A stretch of DNA of 64,000 bases, taken from positions 80,386 through 144,385 of the forward strand of contig JAICUB010000013.1 in NCBI GenBank assembly GCA_025936045.1, written 5' to 3'. Source of the stretch: Polyangiaceae bacterium (GTDB taxonomy: Bacteria > Myxococcota_A > Polyangia > Polyangiales > Polyangiaceae). Made by a program: the position numbers and the translations under genes. Every line of letters starts with the position of its first letter. Within the stretch, counting starts at the first letter, position 1. Below are positions 18,498-27,533 of the stretch, piece by piece. The notes beneath the pieces were generated by a model that had not been told where the DNA came from, made no database searches, and worked only from the letters and a program-made list of their open reading frames with translations.

Positions 18498-19457
18498 GTG
18501 GCTGACGAGGAAGTGAAGGAGGAAACCAGGACGGGTTTCGTGCTGAGCGAGGATGACCCGCTCGAGCGCACCGCGGTCGTCAACCTCAACGACCTCAAGA
18601 AGGACCTGGGCAGCAAACGCCAGGTCAAGGACCGGTACCTCTTGATCCGGGCACGCGGCGCCCAGCTCGGCCAGGTGCTCAAGCTCGGCCAGCAGCCGCA
18701 CCGCGTCGGCCGCGCCAACGACTGTGAAATCTGGCTGAGCGACGACGGCGTGAGCCGCCGCCACGCCACGATTCACTTCGAGAACGGCGTTTACACGATC
18801 GAGGATACCGGGTCCGCCAACGGAACCTTCGTCGGCGGGCAGAAGATCGAGCGCGCCGTGCTGCGCGACGGCGACCTCATCCAGTTCGGGCCCCAGGCCG
18901 TCTTTCGGTACTCGGTGGCGGATGAGGGCCAAGAGCAGCTCCTGCGTCAGCTCTACGAAGCGAGCGTCACGGATGCGCTCACGGGCGCCAACAACCGTGA
19001 GCACTTCGACAGCCAGCTCCGTATGGAGCTCTCGTTCGCGCGCCGGCACGGCACCGATCTTTCGCTCGTCATCTTCGACGTCGATCATTTCAAGCGCGTG
19101 AACGACACGCACGGCCACCCCGTCGGGGACGAAGTGCTGGTCGAAATCTCGAAGGCGACGCGGCGGCTCGTGCGCAACGAGGACGTGTTCGCCCGCTACG
19201 GCGGTGAGGAATTCGCGTTGATCCTGCGCGGCATCGCGCTCGACGGCGCGCGCGTCGTGGGCGAGCGGCTGCGCGAGCGCATCGCGGAGCTCGTCGTCAC
19301 GACCGACAAGGGGCCGCTCAAAGTGACGGTCAGCGTCGGCTGCGCGTCCTTCGCGAGCACGCAGGATGCGACCGCCGAGACGCTGGTGCAGCTCGCCGAC
19401 AAGCGTCTCTACGTCGCGAAGCGCGGCGGCCGCAACCGCGTCATCGCGGACGGCTGA
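18498..19457 (+). CDS. FHA-GGDEF diguanylate cyclase
   Basis: 319 residues. An FHA domain (about 48-125) has RVGRANDCEIWL, the SRRH motif and GSANGTFV, all used to read phosphothreonine. A GGDEF domain (about 150-315) has the active site GGEEF at 235-239 and an RXXD inhibitory site (R226-N-E-D229) five residues before it. It should therefore make cyclic-di-GMP from GTP, with product inhibition, and be placed or switched by a Ser/Thr-kinase substrate. There are no membrane segments, so it is cytosolic. The GTG start is at 18498. A shared hairpin separates it from the convergent methyltransferase gene. Confidence 0.95.
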   Translation: MADEEVKEETRTGFVLSEDDPLERTAVVNLNDLKKDLGSKRQVKDRYLLIRARGAQLGQVLKLGQQPHRVGRANDCEIWLSDDGVSRRHATIHFENGVYTIEDTGSANGTFVGGQKIERAVLRDGDLIQFGPQAVFRYSVADEGQEQLLRQLYEASVTDALTGANNREHFDSQLRMELSFARRHGTDLSLVIFDVDHFKRVNDTHGHPVGDEVLVEISKATRRLVRNEDVFARYGGEEFALILRGIALDGARVVGERLRERIAELVVTTDKGPLKVTVSVGCASFASTQDATAETLVQLADKRLYVAKRGGRNRVIADG

Positions 19458-19468
19458 CGCGCGGCGCG

Positions 19469-19490
19469 CGGAAGCTCAGGCGAGCTTCCG
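19469..19490. terminator. bidirectional terminator hairpin
   Basis: CGGAAGCTC-AGGC-GAGCTTCCG: nine perfect pairs with a 4-base loop, placed 12 bases after the FHA-GGDEF stop and spanning the TCA stop of the opposing methyltransferase gene. It ends in GAAACG rather than a T-run. Confidence 0.65.
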
Positions 19491-20546
19491 AAACGTAAAC
19501 CAGCGCATTTCCACCGGCGCGCGGCTCATCGGCACGTCGAACGTGTCGACGCCGCGAGTCCACTGCTCGAACCAGCTCGTGGGCGGCCAGGCGCTCGGGG
19601 GCAGCCGCGCCTTTTCGTAGTCGAACACCGACTCCTCGGTGAGCAGGGCGAACCCGTGCGCTCCGGCGGCGGATTTGAGCTCGTCGCGCAGGAAAATGGT
19701 CGACCAGAGCACGTACGAAAACTGGCGCGCCACGAGGTCCGGTTGGTACCCGCCGACGGGGACGAACGCGTTCAGCACGAAGACGCCCTTCGAGGCGAGG
19801 AGCGCGGCCGCCCGCTCGAACAGGCGCGTGAGCGCCGGCACGTCGCGAAAATCCGAGACGAGCTCGGACGCGACCAGCAACCGATAGTGCGACGGCGGTA
19901 GCTCGAGCGACGAGCTCGTGAAGTCGCCCTCGAACAGCCGCAGCGTGAGCCGCGCGCGGGCGGCCGCCTCACGCAGGATCGTCGCGAGCGCGGGGCTTTG
20001 CTCGACGGCATCCGTCGGAAAGCCGGCGCGGGCGAGCGCGAGCGCATTCCGCCCAGCACCCGCGCCGATGTCGAGCACCGGCACGTCCGCGGGCGCGCCG
20101 AGTGAGCGCGCAAGATCCATCACCTTGCAGTCCGGGTCGTTGCCGAAATACGGCGGGGGACGCGTGTGCACCCAGTCCGCGTACTCGGCCTCGAGGCTCG
20201 CGGCCTCGAGCGTCAGCGTGTACGAGAGGGTCTGCTTCGGCGCCGGGTCCGTCTCGTAGTGGACGACGACGACCGAATTTCGCGCCGCCGAGAAACCCTG
20301 CTCGAGCTTCTCGGCGAGCAGACCGCGCAGGTGCTCGAGCTCGGCCGCCGTGAACGCGCGCCCCTGGAGCGCGAAGAGCTTCCCGAGCGTCTCCACGTAG
20401 TGGTCGAGCAGCGCCGGGACGGAGGGCAAGCGCAGCTGGCCGGCGCCGAAAATCCGCTTCGGGACGCGCCGCAGCATGCCTTGGCGCAGCACCTCACCGT
20501 CGAGCTCGTAGTCGCCCGCCACGCGTTCGGTCCGCTTGCTGGTCAC
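19476..20546 (-). CDS. SAM-dependent methyltransferase, TehB-like core
   Basis: 356 residues. A helical N-terminal part (1-140) has no recognised domain. The Rossmann methyltransferase core begins at PVLDIGAGAGRNALALARAGF (motif I), with motif II-like acidic residues in DAVEQSPALATIL and the strand KGVFVLNAFVP. The methyl acceptor is unknown. The size and extra N-terminal domain differ from simple TehB proteins (about 200 residues). It is divergent from the GT39 gene, with only 30 bases between the two starts, so their promoters overlap. Confidence 0.82.
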   Translation of the reverse strand: MTSKRTERVAGDYELDGEVLRQGMLRRVPKRIFGAGQLRLPSVPALLDHYVETLGKLFALQGRAFTAAELEHLRGLLAEKLEQGFSAARNSVVVVHYETDPAPKQTLSYTLTLEAASLEAEYADWVHTRPPPYFGNDPDCKVMDLARSLGAPADVPVLDIGAGAGRNALALARAGFPTDAVEQSPALATILREAAARARLTLRLFEGDFTSSSLELPPSHYRLLVASELVSDFRDVPALTRLFERAAALLASKGVFVLNAFVPVGGYQPDLVARQFSYVLWSTIFLRDELKSAAGAHGFALLTEESVFDYEKARLPPSAWPPTSWFEQWTRGVDTFDVPMSRAPVEMRWFTFRKLA

Positions 20547-20576
20547 GCCGCGGCCACGATACTACTTCCCGCGGTC

Positions 20577-23348
20577 ATGCCCGAGCCCGAGCCGAACGCC
20601 CCGGACACCCGCGTGCCGGAGCCGCCGCTCGTCCCGCCAGGTCACCCGCTGCGCCCGCGCGCCCTCGTGCTCGCGCTGCTGCCGAGCGCGGCGGTGTTCC
20701 TGCTCATGTGCACCGATCGCCATTTTTCGTTTTCGGTGCCGCTCGGGGGGGCGCTCTGCCTGCTCGCCGTCGCGGGCGCGCTCGACTTTTTGGGGACGTT
20801 CGACGACGCGCCCGCTCCCGACGCGCACGCTGCGAGCGACCGAACGATCTCCCCGCGACTCTTCGGCCCGCGTGCGGTGGAGCTGCTCGGCAGCGCGCTG
20901 TTCAGCATCGCGGTGGTCAGGCTCGTCGTCGCCGGACGCTGGCCGCTCGGTAAGGCGGGGGCGGCGGTCGGCGTCACGGGCGCGCTGCTCTGGCTCGGCG
21001 TCGCAGGCTTCCGCCTGCTCGCGAGCCTCGGCGTCGTCGACGCGACGAAGCCGCTCCTGAAGCGCTGGGGCTTCTGGCTCTTCGTCCTCAACGTGCTGCT
21101 CTACGTGCCGCTGCTCGGCGCGTACTCGCTGAGCGATCCGTGGGAGACGCACTACGGCGAGGTGGCGCGCGAAATGCTCGCGCGCGACGACTGGATCTCG
21201 ACGTGGTGGGCGCAGGAAAACTGGTTCTGGTCGAAGCCCGTTCTGGATTTTTGGCTGCAGGCGCTGTCGTTCTCGACCTTCGGCGTGCGCTTCATGCCGG
21301 ACGAGATGATCGCGAGCGTGGCGGCGGGGCTCGCGCCGCGCCCCGAGTGGGCCGCGCGCCTGCCGGTGTTCGCGTTGATGCTGCCCGCCGTGTACCTCGC
21401 GTACCGCGCCGTCGCTCGGCGCTTCGGCGCGCGCGCCGGCTTTTTGGGGGCGCTCGTGCTCTCGACGGCGCCGCACTGGTACGTGATCGGCCGGCAGAGC
21501 ATGACGGACATGCCGTACGTCGCGCCACTCACGGCCGCGCTCGCGTGCGTGCTGCTCGGCCTCGGCGCCGATCCGGCAGCCGTTGCGCCGGCATTTTCGG
21601 TCCGCGTCGGCAAGCGCACGCTGCGCGTCTCCGGGTTCCACCTCGTCGCGGGCCTGGTCGCGCTGACGGTGCTGCCCCAGGTGCTCTATCTCTTCTCACG
21701 TCACCTCACGATCCACGCGCTGCCGCCCAAGCACTGGTATCGCTTCCACCTCGACGAAATCCTGTTCGGTTCGCCGGGCAATTGCGGCTTACCCGGCAAC
21801 GACCCTTGCCGCACCGTTGCGCCCGAGGATCCGGCGCTGCAGCCCGGGCTGCTCGGCGCCGTGTGGCTCGCGCTGCTCGCGCTGTTTCTCTGGGTGAATC
21901 GCGGCGAACGCCGGACGGCGCGGCTCTACTTCCTGGCGGCTTGGTACTTCACGGCGCTCGCGACGCTCGCCAAGGGGGCGCCGGGCCTGGTGCTGCCGCT
22001 CGCCGTCAGCGCCGCGGCCATCGGTGCCGCGCGACGCTGGAAAGACTTCGCCCGTCTCGAGCTCGTCGGCATGACGCTCATCGTCGCGTGCGTCTGCTTG
22101 CCCTGGTACGTGCAGATGTACGTGCGCCACGGCGCTCCCTTCACCAATCGGTTGCTGGGCCACGACATGTTCGACCGCGCGTTCGTCCACGTCCATGACA
22201 CGAACACCGGCGACGACGTGAGCTTCCGTTACTACGTCTGGCAGCTCGGCTACGGCCTGTTTCCGTGGACGGGTCTCGCCGTCGCCGGCCTGCTCTCGTC
22301 GCAGCGCGAGGGCGACGAAGCGAAGAGCCCCCGCGCCGAAGCGCTCGGCTTCTTGCTGCTCTGGTTCGTGGTCGCGTTTTCGCTCTTCACGATCTCGCTC
22401 ACGAAGTTCCATCACTACATTCTTCCGGCGGTCCCGCCGCTCGCGCTCCTCACGGGCCTCGCGCTCGATCGCGCTCTGCCCGCCCTCACGCCGCGCGGCC
22501 CCGGGCTCTTCGCGTATCTCGGCTTGATGGCGGGGGCGGCGCTGCTCTTCGTGGGCGGCGTGCTCGAGCTCGACGCGGCATCGTTGGTCGGGCGGGTGCC
22601 GGCGCCGGCCGCTTCACCGCTCGCGGCGGGCGTGTGCGCCGCCTGCGCCGTCTGCCTCTTTACGCTCGCCGTCCGGCGCTGGCCCGCGGAGCCGGTCGCC
22701 GGCTCCGGCTACGAGCGCGCCATGCTCGCTCTTTTCGGTCTCGCGGCGGCCGCCGTGATCGTGCTCGTCGGTCGCGACCTCGCGTCCGTCGAGGATCCGG
22801 AGGGGCCGGCGCGTCTCACGTACCTCGCGAGTTACAATTACGCGCGCCCGTGGCCGCTCACGCTCGACTTTCACGGCGTGCTCGGCGCCGTGACCGCAGT
22901 GACGGCGCTCGCGACCGCGCTCTTCGCGACCCCGCGGCTCCGGCAGCACGCGGCGGTGCTCGTCACGTGCGTGGGCGTTTGGGCCGCGGCCTGGACGCTC
23001 GACGTTTACCTCGTGCGTGCGGCGCCGCACTGGGGCCAGCGCGAGACGATCAGCGAATACTATCGCCGCCGCCGCGGCCCCGAGGAGCCGCTCGCGGCTT
23101 ACCAGATGAACTGGAAGGGCGAAAACTTCTACACGGGCAACCACCTGCCCGCGTTCATTTCGACGGGTTCCAAATTCAAGGCGTGGATCGGTGAAGAGCG
23201 CGATGCGGGCACGCGCGTCGTCTTCTTCGTCACGGAGCACTCGCGCGAATCCACCTTGAAGAGCGAGCTCGGCAAGGTGACGAAGTACGAAAAGCTCACG
23301 ACCAAGGACGACAACAACAAGTTCTTCCTCGCGCGCGTCGAGCTCTGA
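20577..23348 (+). CDS. ArnT/GT39-type membrane glycosyltransferase, large
   Basis: 923 residues with about fourteen hydrophobic segments. The first large loop after about residue 180 contains SLSDPWETHYGEVAREML, the Asp-X-X-Glu catalytic signature of ArnT/PMT-like GT-C enzymes that use polyprenyl-phosphate sugars on the periplasmic side. A further family landmark is LAKGAPGLVLPLAV. The insert around residues 400-425 carries a PGNCGLPGNDPC cysteine pair, and the C-terminus is a soluble periplasmic domain. The protein is much longer than ArnT (about 550). The start was set at MPEPEPNAPD, which lies just beyond the divergent methyltransferase start. The acceptor (lipid A, protein or glycolipid) is unknown. 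Confidence 0.85.
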   Translation: MPEPEPNAPDTRVPEPPLVPPGHPLRPRALVLALLPSAAVFLLMCTDRHFSFSVPLGGALCLLAVAGALDFLGTFDDAPAPDAHAASDRTISPRLFGPRAVELLGSALFSIAVVRLVVAGRWPLGKAGAAVGVTGALLWLGVAGFRLLASLGVVDATKPLLKRWGFWLFVLNVLLYVPLLGAYSLSDPWETHYGEVAREMLARDDWISTWWAQENWFWSKPVLDFWLQALSFSTFGVRFMPDEMIASVAAGLAPRPEWAARLPVFALMLPAVYLAYRAVARRFGARAGFLGALVLSTAPHWYVIGRQSMTDMPYVAPLTAALACVLLGLGADPAAVAPAFSVRVGKRTLRVSGFHLVAGLVALTVLPQVLYLFSRHLTIHALPPKHWYRFHLDEILFGSPGNCGLPGNDPCRTVAPEDPALQPGLLGAVWLALLALFLWVNRGERRTARLYFLAAWYFTALATLAKGAPGLVLPLAVSAAAIGAARRWKDFARLELVGMTLIVACVCLPWYVQMYVRHGAPFTNRLLGHDMFDRAFVHVHDTNTGDDVSFRYYVWQLGYGLFPWTGLAVAGLLSSQREGDEAKSPRAEALGFLLLWFVVAFSLFTISLTKFHHYILPAVPPLALLTGLALDRALPALTPRGPGLFAYLGLMAGAALLFVGGVLELDAASLVGRVPAPAASPLAAGVCAACAVCLFTLAVRRWPAEPVAGSGYERAMLALFGLAAAAVIVLVGRDLASVEDPEGPARLTYLASYNYARPWPLTLDFHGVLGAVTAVTALATALFATPRLRQHAAVLVTCVGVWAAAWTLDVYLVRAAPHWGQRETISEYYRRRRGPEEPLAAYQMNWKGENFYTGNHLPAFISTGSKFKAWIGEERDAGTRVVFFVTEHSRESTLKSELGKVTKYEKLTTKDDNNKFFLARVEL

Positions 23349-23434
23349 GCTCCCACAGCCGGAGTGCGAGAGCACCGCCCTCCGTCGCTCCACGCGCGCC
23401 CCAAACTCCCGAACGAGCGAGCCCCACGTGCACG

Positions 23435-23908
23435 TCACTGCGGCGGCGTGCAAGACGCGCCGGACGGCACCTTAGCGGAGTGAAAACAGTGCGGATCGGG
23501 CAGATCCTTCGCGAGGTGCGCGTGAACGATGCGACACTGCAAGCTGTTCGGCTCCGCCGGGTCGCTGCCGAGCGGCCAGCCCGCGGTGAAACAGGTGTCG
23601 AGGCAGTCCGCGAGGCCGCTGTACATGTTCGCGGGCGAGTCCTTGCAGTTCTGTAGATACGTCGGGCAATAGTCGCCGCACGCGACCTCGAGCGGACTGT
23701 CCCCGGAATCCGCCCCGGCCAGGTTGTTGCCCGTGCCGCCCTGAGCCGAGCTCGAGCCGCCCGTGCCGCTCGAAGCACCCGCTGCAGGCCCGCCCTGAAA
23801 GCTCTTCCCAGCGCTCGACGAACCGAGCGAAGGATCGACGTCGATGCTGGGGAGCACGCACGACGCGACCAAGAGCGAAGCGAACGACCACGCGAGAGCG
23901 CCGCGCAT
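23435..23908 (-). CDS. small cysteine-rich lipoprotein
   Basis: 157 residues. The signal ends in the lipobox LLVASC, so the protein should be lipid-anchored. A Gly/Ser-rich linker (GGPAAGASSGTGGSSSAQGG) precedes a compact C-terminal region with eight cysteines (ACGDYCPTYLQNC, CLDTCF, CRIVH, CFH, SCTPP). This linker-plus-disulfide layout is common in myxobacterial lipoproteins of unknown function. Its ATG overlaps the stop of the upstream gene by one base (TGATG), so it is the second gene of a two-gene operon. Confidence 0.78.
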   Translation of the reverse strand: MRGALAWSFASLLVASCVLPSIDVDPSLGSSSAGKSFQGGPAAGASSGTGGSSSAQGGTGNNLAGADSGDSPLEVACGDYCPTYLQNCKDSPANMYSGLADCLDTCFTAGWPLGSDPAEPNSLQCRIVHAHLAKDLPDPHCFHSAKVPSGASCTPPQ

Positions 23909-24918
23909 CAGAACGTCCCCCGGACGCCGGCCGTACCGGGCCCGACGTACGCCTGTGCCGAGGCCTGACTCGGAGCCGTGACGAGCAGGACCACGCCGAG
24001 CGCCGCGAGCGCGCCACCCGCGTAAAAGCCGACGGTCGAGAGGGTCCGGCAGGTGTTGTACGTGTCGACCGTGCTCTGCTCGTTCGGAGCACAGTGATTG
24101 CCTCGGCAGTTCGGGTTGCCGTCGAGGTCGCTCTTTTTACCGACGGCGATGAGCCCCGTCACGCCGCCGACCAAGAGCCCGACACCGCCGGCACCGATCG
24201 TGATCCAACCCCAGGTGCGCTGCGCGGACGAGGCTCGACCCACGTCCGCGTTCGCAGTCAGGGGGGCCGGCACGGAAAGCGGCGGCGAGGGCGGAGCCTG
24301 ATTCGCCGCGGGCGGCGCCGCGGGAGCGGGCGCTGGTGCACCGAACGCGAGCGCCACGGTCTTGCGCTCTCCTTCCGCCAGCGTGACCTCCGCGTGCGCG
24401 CGGTCGTCGCCGTGTCGACCGTCGAGCTCGTGCGTCCCCGGATTGACGAGCCTGCCCGCGCCGAGAAGGGACGCAGCGACCGGCACGCCGTCGACGCTGA
24501 TCGAGCAATCGGCGAGCTCCGCGCCCTCGACCGCGACGACGAGGGACGGGATCCTCGGCTTCAACCCGGCGAGCTCGGCGGCGGCGTCGGCTTGGGCGCG
24601 CTTCTGTACCGCGTAGTCACCCGCGGGCACCTGCAAGCTCGTGGTCTCGAGAAAGCGATCGGCCGCCTCGACCCACTTTCCGAGCTTGACGAGCGCGCGG
24701 CCCGACCAGAGCCCGAGGGACGGCGCATGCAAGAGGGCGTACGCCTTCTCGAGCTTGTCGGTCGCCGTCGCGAAATCGCTCGCTTGGTACGCTTCGACAC
24801 CCGCCGTGCCGAGCGCACGCGCGGCCGTGCGGGTCGCCTCGTCCGGTGCCTGCGCCGCGGCCGGAACGGCAAGCGCGACCGCAAAGGAGAGCAGCGCGGC
24901 GCCGAGCGAGGCTTTCAT
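23908..24918 (-). CDS. exported TPR/PEGA-like protein with C-terminal membrane helices
   Basis: 336 residues. Signal peptide MKASLGAALLSFAVALAVPAAAQA. Residues 25-120 look like TPR-type helices (AYQASDFATATDKLEKAYALL, GRALVKLGKWVEAADRFLE). Residues 130-200 are beta-rich and PEGA-like (SISVDGVPV, NPGTHELDGRHGDD). A Pro/Ala linker follows, then two hydrophobic helices (WITIGAGGVGLLVGGVTGLIAV and VGFYAGGALAALGVVLLV). This architecture recurs in myxobacterial envelope proteins near protein-kinase and lipoprotein genes; its function is not known. It forms an operon with the cysteine-rich lipoprotein. The start at 24918 is set by the signal peptide. Confidence 0.75.
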   Translation of the reverse strand: MKASLGAALLSFAVALAVPAAAQAPDEATRTAARALGTAGVEAYQASDFATATDKLEKAYALLHAPSLGLWSGRALVKLGKWVEAADRFLETTSLQVPAGDYAVQKRAQADAAAELAGLKPRIPSLVVAVEGAELADCSISVDGVPVAASLLGAGRLVNPGTHELDGRHGDDRAHAEVTLAEGERKTVALAFGAPAPAPAAPPAANQAPPSPPLSVPAPLTANADVGRASSAQRTWGWITIGAGGVGLLVGGVTGLIAVGKKSDLDGNPNCRGNHCAPNEQSTVDTYNTCRTLSTVGFYAGGALAALGVVLLVTAPSQASAQAYVGPGTAGVRGTF

Positions 24919-25014
24919 GGCCGCGATTGTGCGCGAGCGCCTCCGCTCGTGACAAGACGCTTTCTCGTCGTCGGGGAGGTTCAGCCGCGTCACGCCCTTC
25001 GGGTCGATGCGCGT

Positions 25015-26532
25015 TCATGGGCGATACCTCCGCTCGAGCGCGTCGAGCAGACCGTCCACGGTGTAAGTGCTTGCGGCGACATCCACGCGAATCCCGAGGC
25101 CCTCTGCGGTTTTCGTCGTCACGGGCCCGATGCTGGCGACGGTCACGCCGGCCAAAAGCTCCGCGGCTTCTTGCCCGAGCCGCTCGACGACCGCTTCGAT
25201 CGTCGAGCTCGACGTGAGCAGGATCGCGTCGATGCTCTTCGACGTGACGAGCCCGCGAAGCTCGTCGCCCGCGTCGAGCACCGGCTTGGTTTCGTAAGCC
25301 GCAACGACGTCGACGGCCGCGCCCGCAGCGCGGAGCGCGTTCGGTAACGCGTCACGGGCTACGAGCGCCCGTGCGAGCAGCACACGGCGCGGCACGCCTT
25401 GTTTCAAGACGTCGCGCGCGAGCCCTTCACCGACATGCTCGTCCGCGATCACGTCCGGTTCGAGGCCGAACCGGCGCAGCGCGTCCGCCGTGCGCGGCCC
25501 GATGACGCCGAGGCGGCTCTGCCCGAACGCGCGGGCGTCGCGCCCGAGCCGCCGCACGACCGCGCAGAAGCGCTCGACGCCGTTCTCGCTCGTGAAGAGC
25601 ACCCAGTCGTAGTCGCGAACGTTCGCCGCCGCGCGCTCGAGCGGCGCTATGTCGGGCGGCGGCCCGAGCGCGATGAGCGGGAGCACGATGGGCTCACCGC
25701 CGCGCGCGCGGATCGCCCGTGCGCTGCGTTCGGCCTGGCCGCTCGGGCGCGGCACGAGCAGGCGCTTCGCGAAAAGCGGCTTCTTTTCGTACCAAGAGAG
25801 CTCTTGTCTCAGCGCGACCACTTCGCCGATCACGATCACGGCGGGGTTCGTGAGCCCCTCGGCGCGCGAGCGTTCGGCGATGCTCGCGAGCGTGCCGGTG
25901 ACGACGCGCTGCTCGGGCCGCGCGCCCCATTGGATCACCGCCGCCGGCGTCGTCCGCGCCCGCCCGCCCTCGATGATGGCGGCCGTGATCGCATCGATGC
26001 GGCGCATGCCCATGAGCACGCAAATCGTGTCCGTCGCCGTCGCGAGCTTCTTCCACGAATCGGGCGACCAAGGCACGCCGGCGCGGTCGCTACCGGTGAT
26101 GAACGTCACGCTCGAAGAGAGCTCGCGATGGGTGAGCGGAATGCCTGCGTACGTCGCCGCGCCGACGGGCGACGACACGGCCGGCACGATCTCGAACTCG
26201 ATCCCCGCCTCGACCAGCGCGAGCGCCTCCTCCGCTCCGCGCGCGAAGAGCAGCGGATCGCCGCCCTTGAGCCGCACGACGCATTTGCCGGCCCGTGCGA
26301 GCGTGACGAGCTCCTCGTTGATGGCGAGCTGAACGCTGCTCGGTTGCCCGAAGCGCTTGCCCACGTCGCGGAGCTCGGCGCCTTCCCTGCACGCGCCGCG
26401 AAGCGCCGGATGCGCGAGGGCGTCGTAGAGCACCACGTCCGCCGCGCGCAGCGCCGCGAGCCCTCGCACGGTGATGAGCTCCGGATCGCCGGGGCCCGCG
26501 CCGACCAACCAAACCTTGCCCGCGGCGACCAC
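25015..26532 (-). CDS. fused uroporphyrinogen-III C-methyltransferase / uroporphyrinogen-III synthase
   Basis: 505 residues. Residues 1-250 are a CobA/SUMT domain: VWLVGAGPGDPELITVRG, DVVLYDAL, RLKGGDPLLFARGAEE, PLTHR. It uses SAM to make precorrin-2 on the road to siroheme or cobalamin. Residues 260-500 are a HemD domain that closes hydroxymethylbilane to uroporphyrinogen III (FTSENGVERF, LLTSSSTIEAV, SIGPVTTKTAEGLG). The fusion therefore couples ring closure with diversion from heme. CobA-HemD fusions are known in several bacteria. It starts at GTG. No other tetrapyrrole gene is adjacent; hemE lies about 30 kb away. No cobalamin riboswitch was seen upstream. Confidence 0.93.
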   Translation of the reverse strand: MVAAGKVWLVGAGPGDPELITVRGLAALRAADVVLYDALAHPALRGACREGAELRDVGKRFGQPSSVQLAINEELVTLARAGKCVVRLKGGDPLLFARGAEEALALVEAGIEFEIVPAVSSPVGAATYAGIPLTHRELSSSVTFITGSDRAGVPWSPDSWKKLATATDTICVLMGMRRIDAITAAIIEGGRARTTPAAVIQWGARPEQRVVTGTLASIAERSRAEGLTNPAVIVIGEVVALRQELSWYEKKPLFAKRLLVPRPSGQAERSARAIRARGGEPIVLPLIALGPPPDIAPLERAAANVRDYDWVLFTSENGVERFCAVVRRLGRDARAFGQSRLGVIGPRTADALRRFGLEPDVIADEHVGEGLARDVLKQGVPRRVLLARALVARDALPNALRAAGAAVDVVAAYETKPVLDAGDELRGLVTSKSIDAILLTSSSTIEAVVERLGQEAAELLAGVTVASIGPVTTKTAEGLGIRVDVAASTYTVDGLLDALERRYRP

Positions 26533-26624
26533 GCGCCATAGCTACCAAATTCGGGGCCGGGCCCCGCTCGAGACACGCGGATTCGTGCAAGCCCGCGCTG
26601 CGGCTTGTCGGCATTTGTAGGCGA

Positions 26625-27521
26625 GTGTATGCCTTGTCCCACAAGGTACGCTTGCCGCTCCCGACTCTCGTCTCCGAGCTCTTGCCGCGCGACAGCGTGC
26701 CGCCGAGCGCGCCGCGCGGCGATCGCTGGTTCGTCACGAACGGCGTGGTCGCGGTGGGCCCGATCTCGTTCGAGCTCCTGATGCGCGGCGCCGCGCACGA
26801 TCGCATTCCGCGCGGCTCGTTCGTGCGGCACGAGTCATGGCAAGTCTGGCGAAGGCTCGATGAAATCGGCTCGCTGACGGCCGACGGTCGCGAGCGGACG
26901 GTCGAGGATCTCGCAGCCAAGAGCGCGGAGCTCGAATCGCGCGCCAGCAGTCCGCTCGAAAGCGCACCGCCGCCGCCGCCGGACGATCTCGCGCTGACGC
27001 TGCGCCCGAGCGCGCCACCACCGTCACGCTCGACGTTTCGTGCGACGACGGTGGACCCGGTCGGCGTCCTTTCGCACGCCTACGACCTGCCCGAGGCGCT
27101 GCTGCTCGCAATCTCGACTGCGGTCTCGGCGTCGGCGGCCGAAGTCGGGCTCGTCCATCGCGTGCGGCAGGACTTGCGGTCCGTCGTCACGGTCGGCGGC
27201 CACGGCCCGCGCACCGAGCGCTTGCTCGGCGAACGCATCACCGAAGACGACCCCACGCTCGCCGCGGCGCGCAACGCTTTCACGATCATCAGCGAGCCCG
27301 GCCTCGGACACGAGAGCCGCCACGTCGCGGGCCGCATCGTTCGTTGTCTTCCCGACGTCGTCGGCGTCGCCATGGTCCCGCTCTGCATCTACGGCGAGCT
27401 CGTCGCCATCTTCGAAGTCGGCCGCGGCGGCCATCCGTTCCGCGCCCGCGAAATCGCTCGCGTCGAAGACGTAGTCGAGGTCATGGCCGAGCGCGCCGTG
27501 TTGATGGGCTGGCTCGAGTAG
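26625..27521 (+). CDS. GAF-like domain protein
   Basis: 298 residues. The N-terminal about 80 residues (GDRWFVTNGVVAVGPISFELLMRGAAHDRIPRGSFVRH) resemble a GYF_2-type module. A Pro-rich, charged linker follows (100-140), then a C-terminal GAF-like sensor fold (about 150-295; VGVAMVPLCIYGELVAIFEVGRGGHPF is the typical last strands). There is no output domain, so it may act as a stand-alone ligand or protein sensor. The start is uncertain: GTG at 26625 gives the longest product, and other GTG or TTG codons follow. It is divergent from cobA-hemD and converges with the ABC exporter genes after 12 bases. Confidence 0.65.
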   Translation: MYALSHKVRLPLPTLVSELLPRDSVPPSAPRGDRWFVTNGVVAVGPISFELLMRGAAHDRIPRGSFVRHESWQVWRRLDEIGSLTADGRERTVEDLAAKSAELESRASSPLESAPPPPPDDLALTLRPSAPPPSRSTFRATTVDPVGVLSHAYDLPEALLLAISTAVSASAAEVGLVHRVRQDLRSVVTVGGHGPRTERLLGERITEDDPTLAAARNAFTIISEPGLGHESRHVAGRIVRCLPDVVGVAMVPLCIYGELVAIFEVGRGGHPFRAREIARVEDVVEVMAERAVLMGWLE

Positions 27522-27533
27522 CGCCGCTGCTTG

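Noticed and set aside
20166..20576. N-terminal extension of the GT39 protein by about 137 codons
   Set aside because: It lies over the divergent methyltransferase gene and shows no membrane or domain features; the start at 20577 is preferred.
26533..26624. Cobalamin riboswitch before cobA-hemD
   Set aside because: The gap to the divergent gene is under 100 bases and no B12-box-like sequence was seen.
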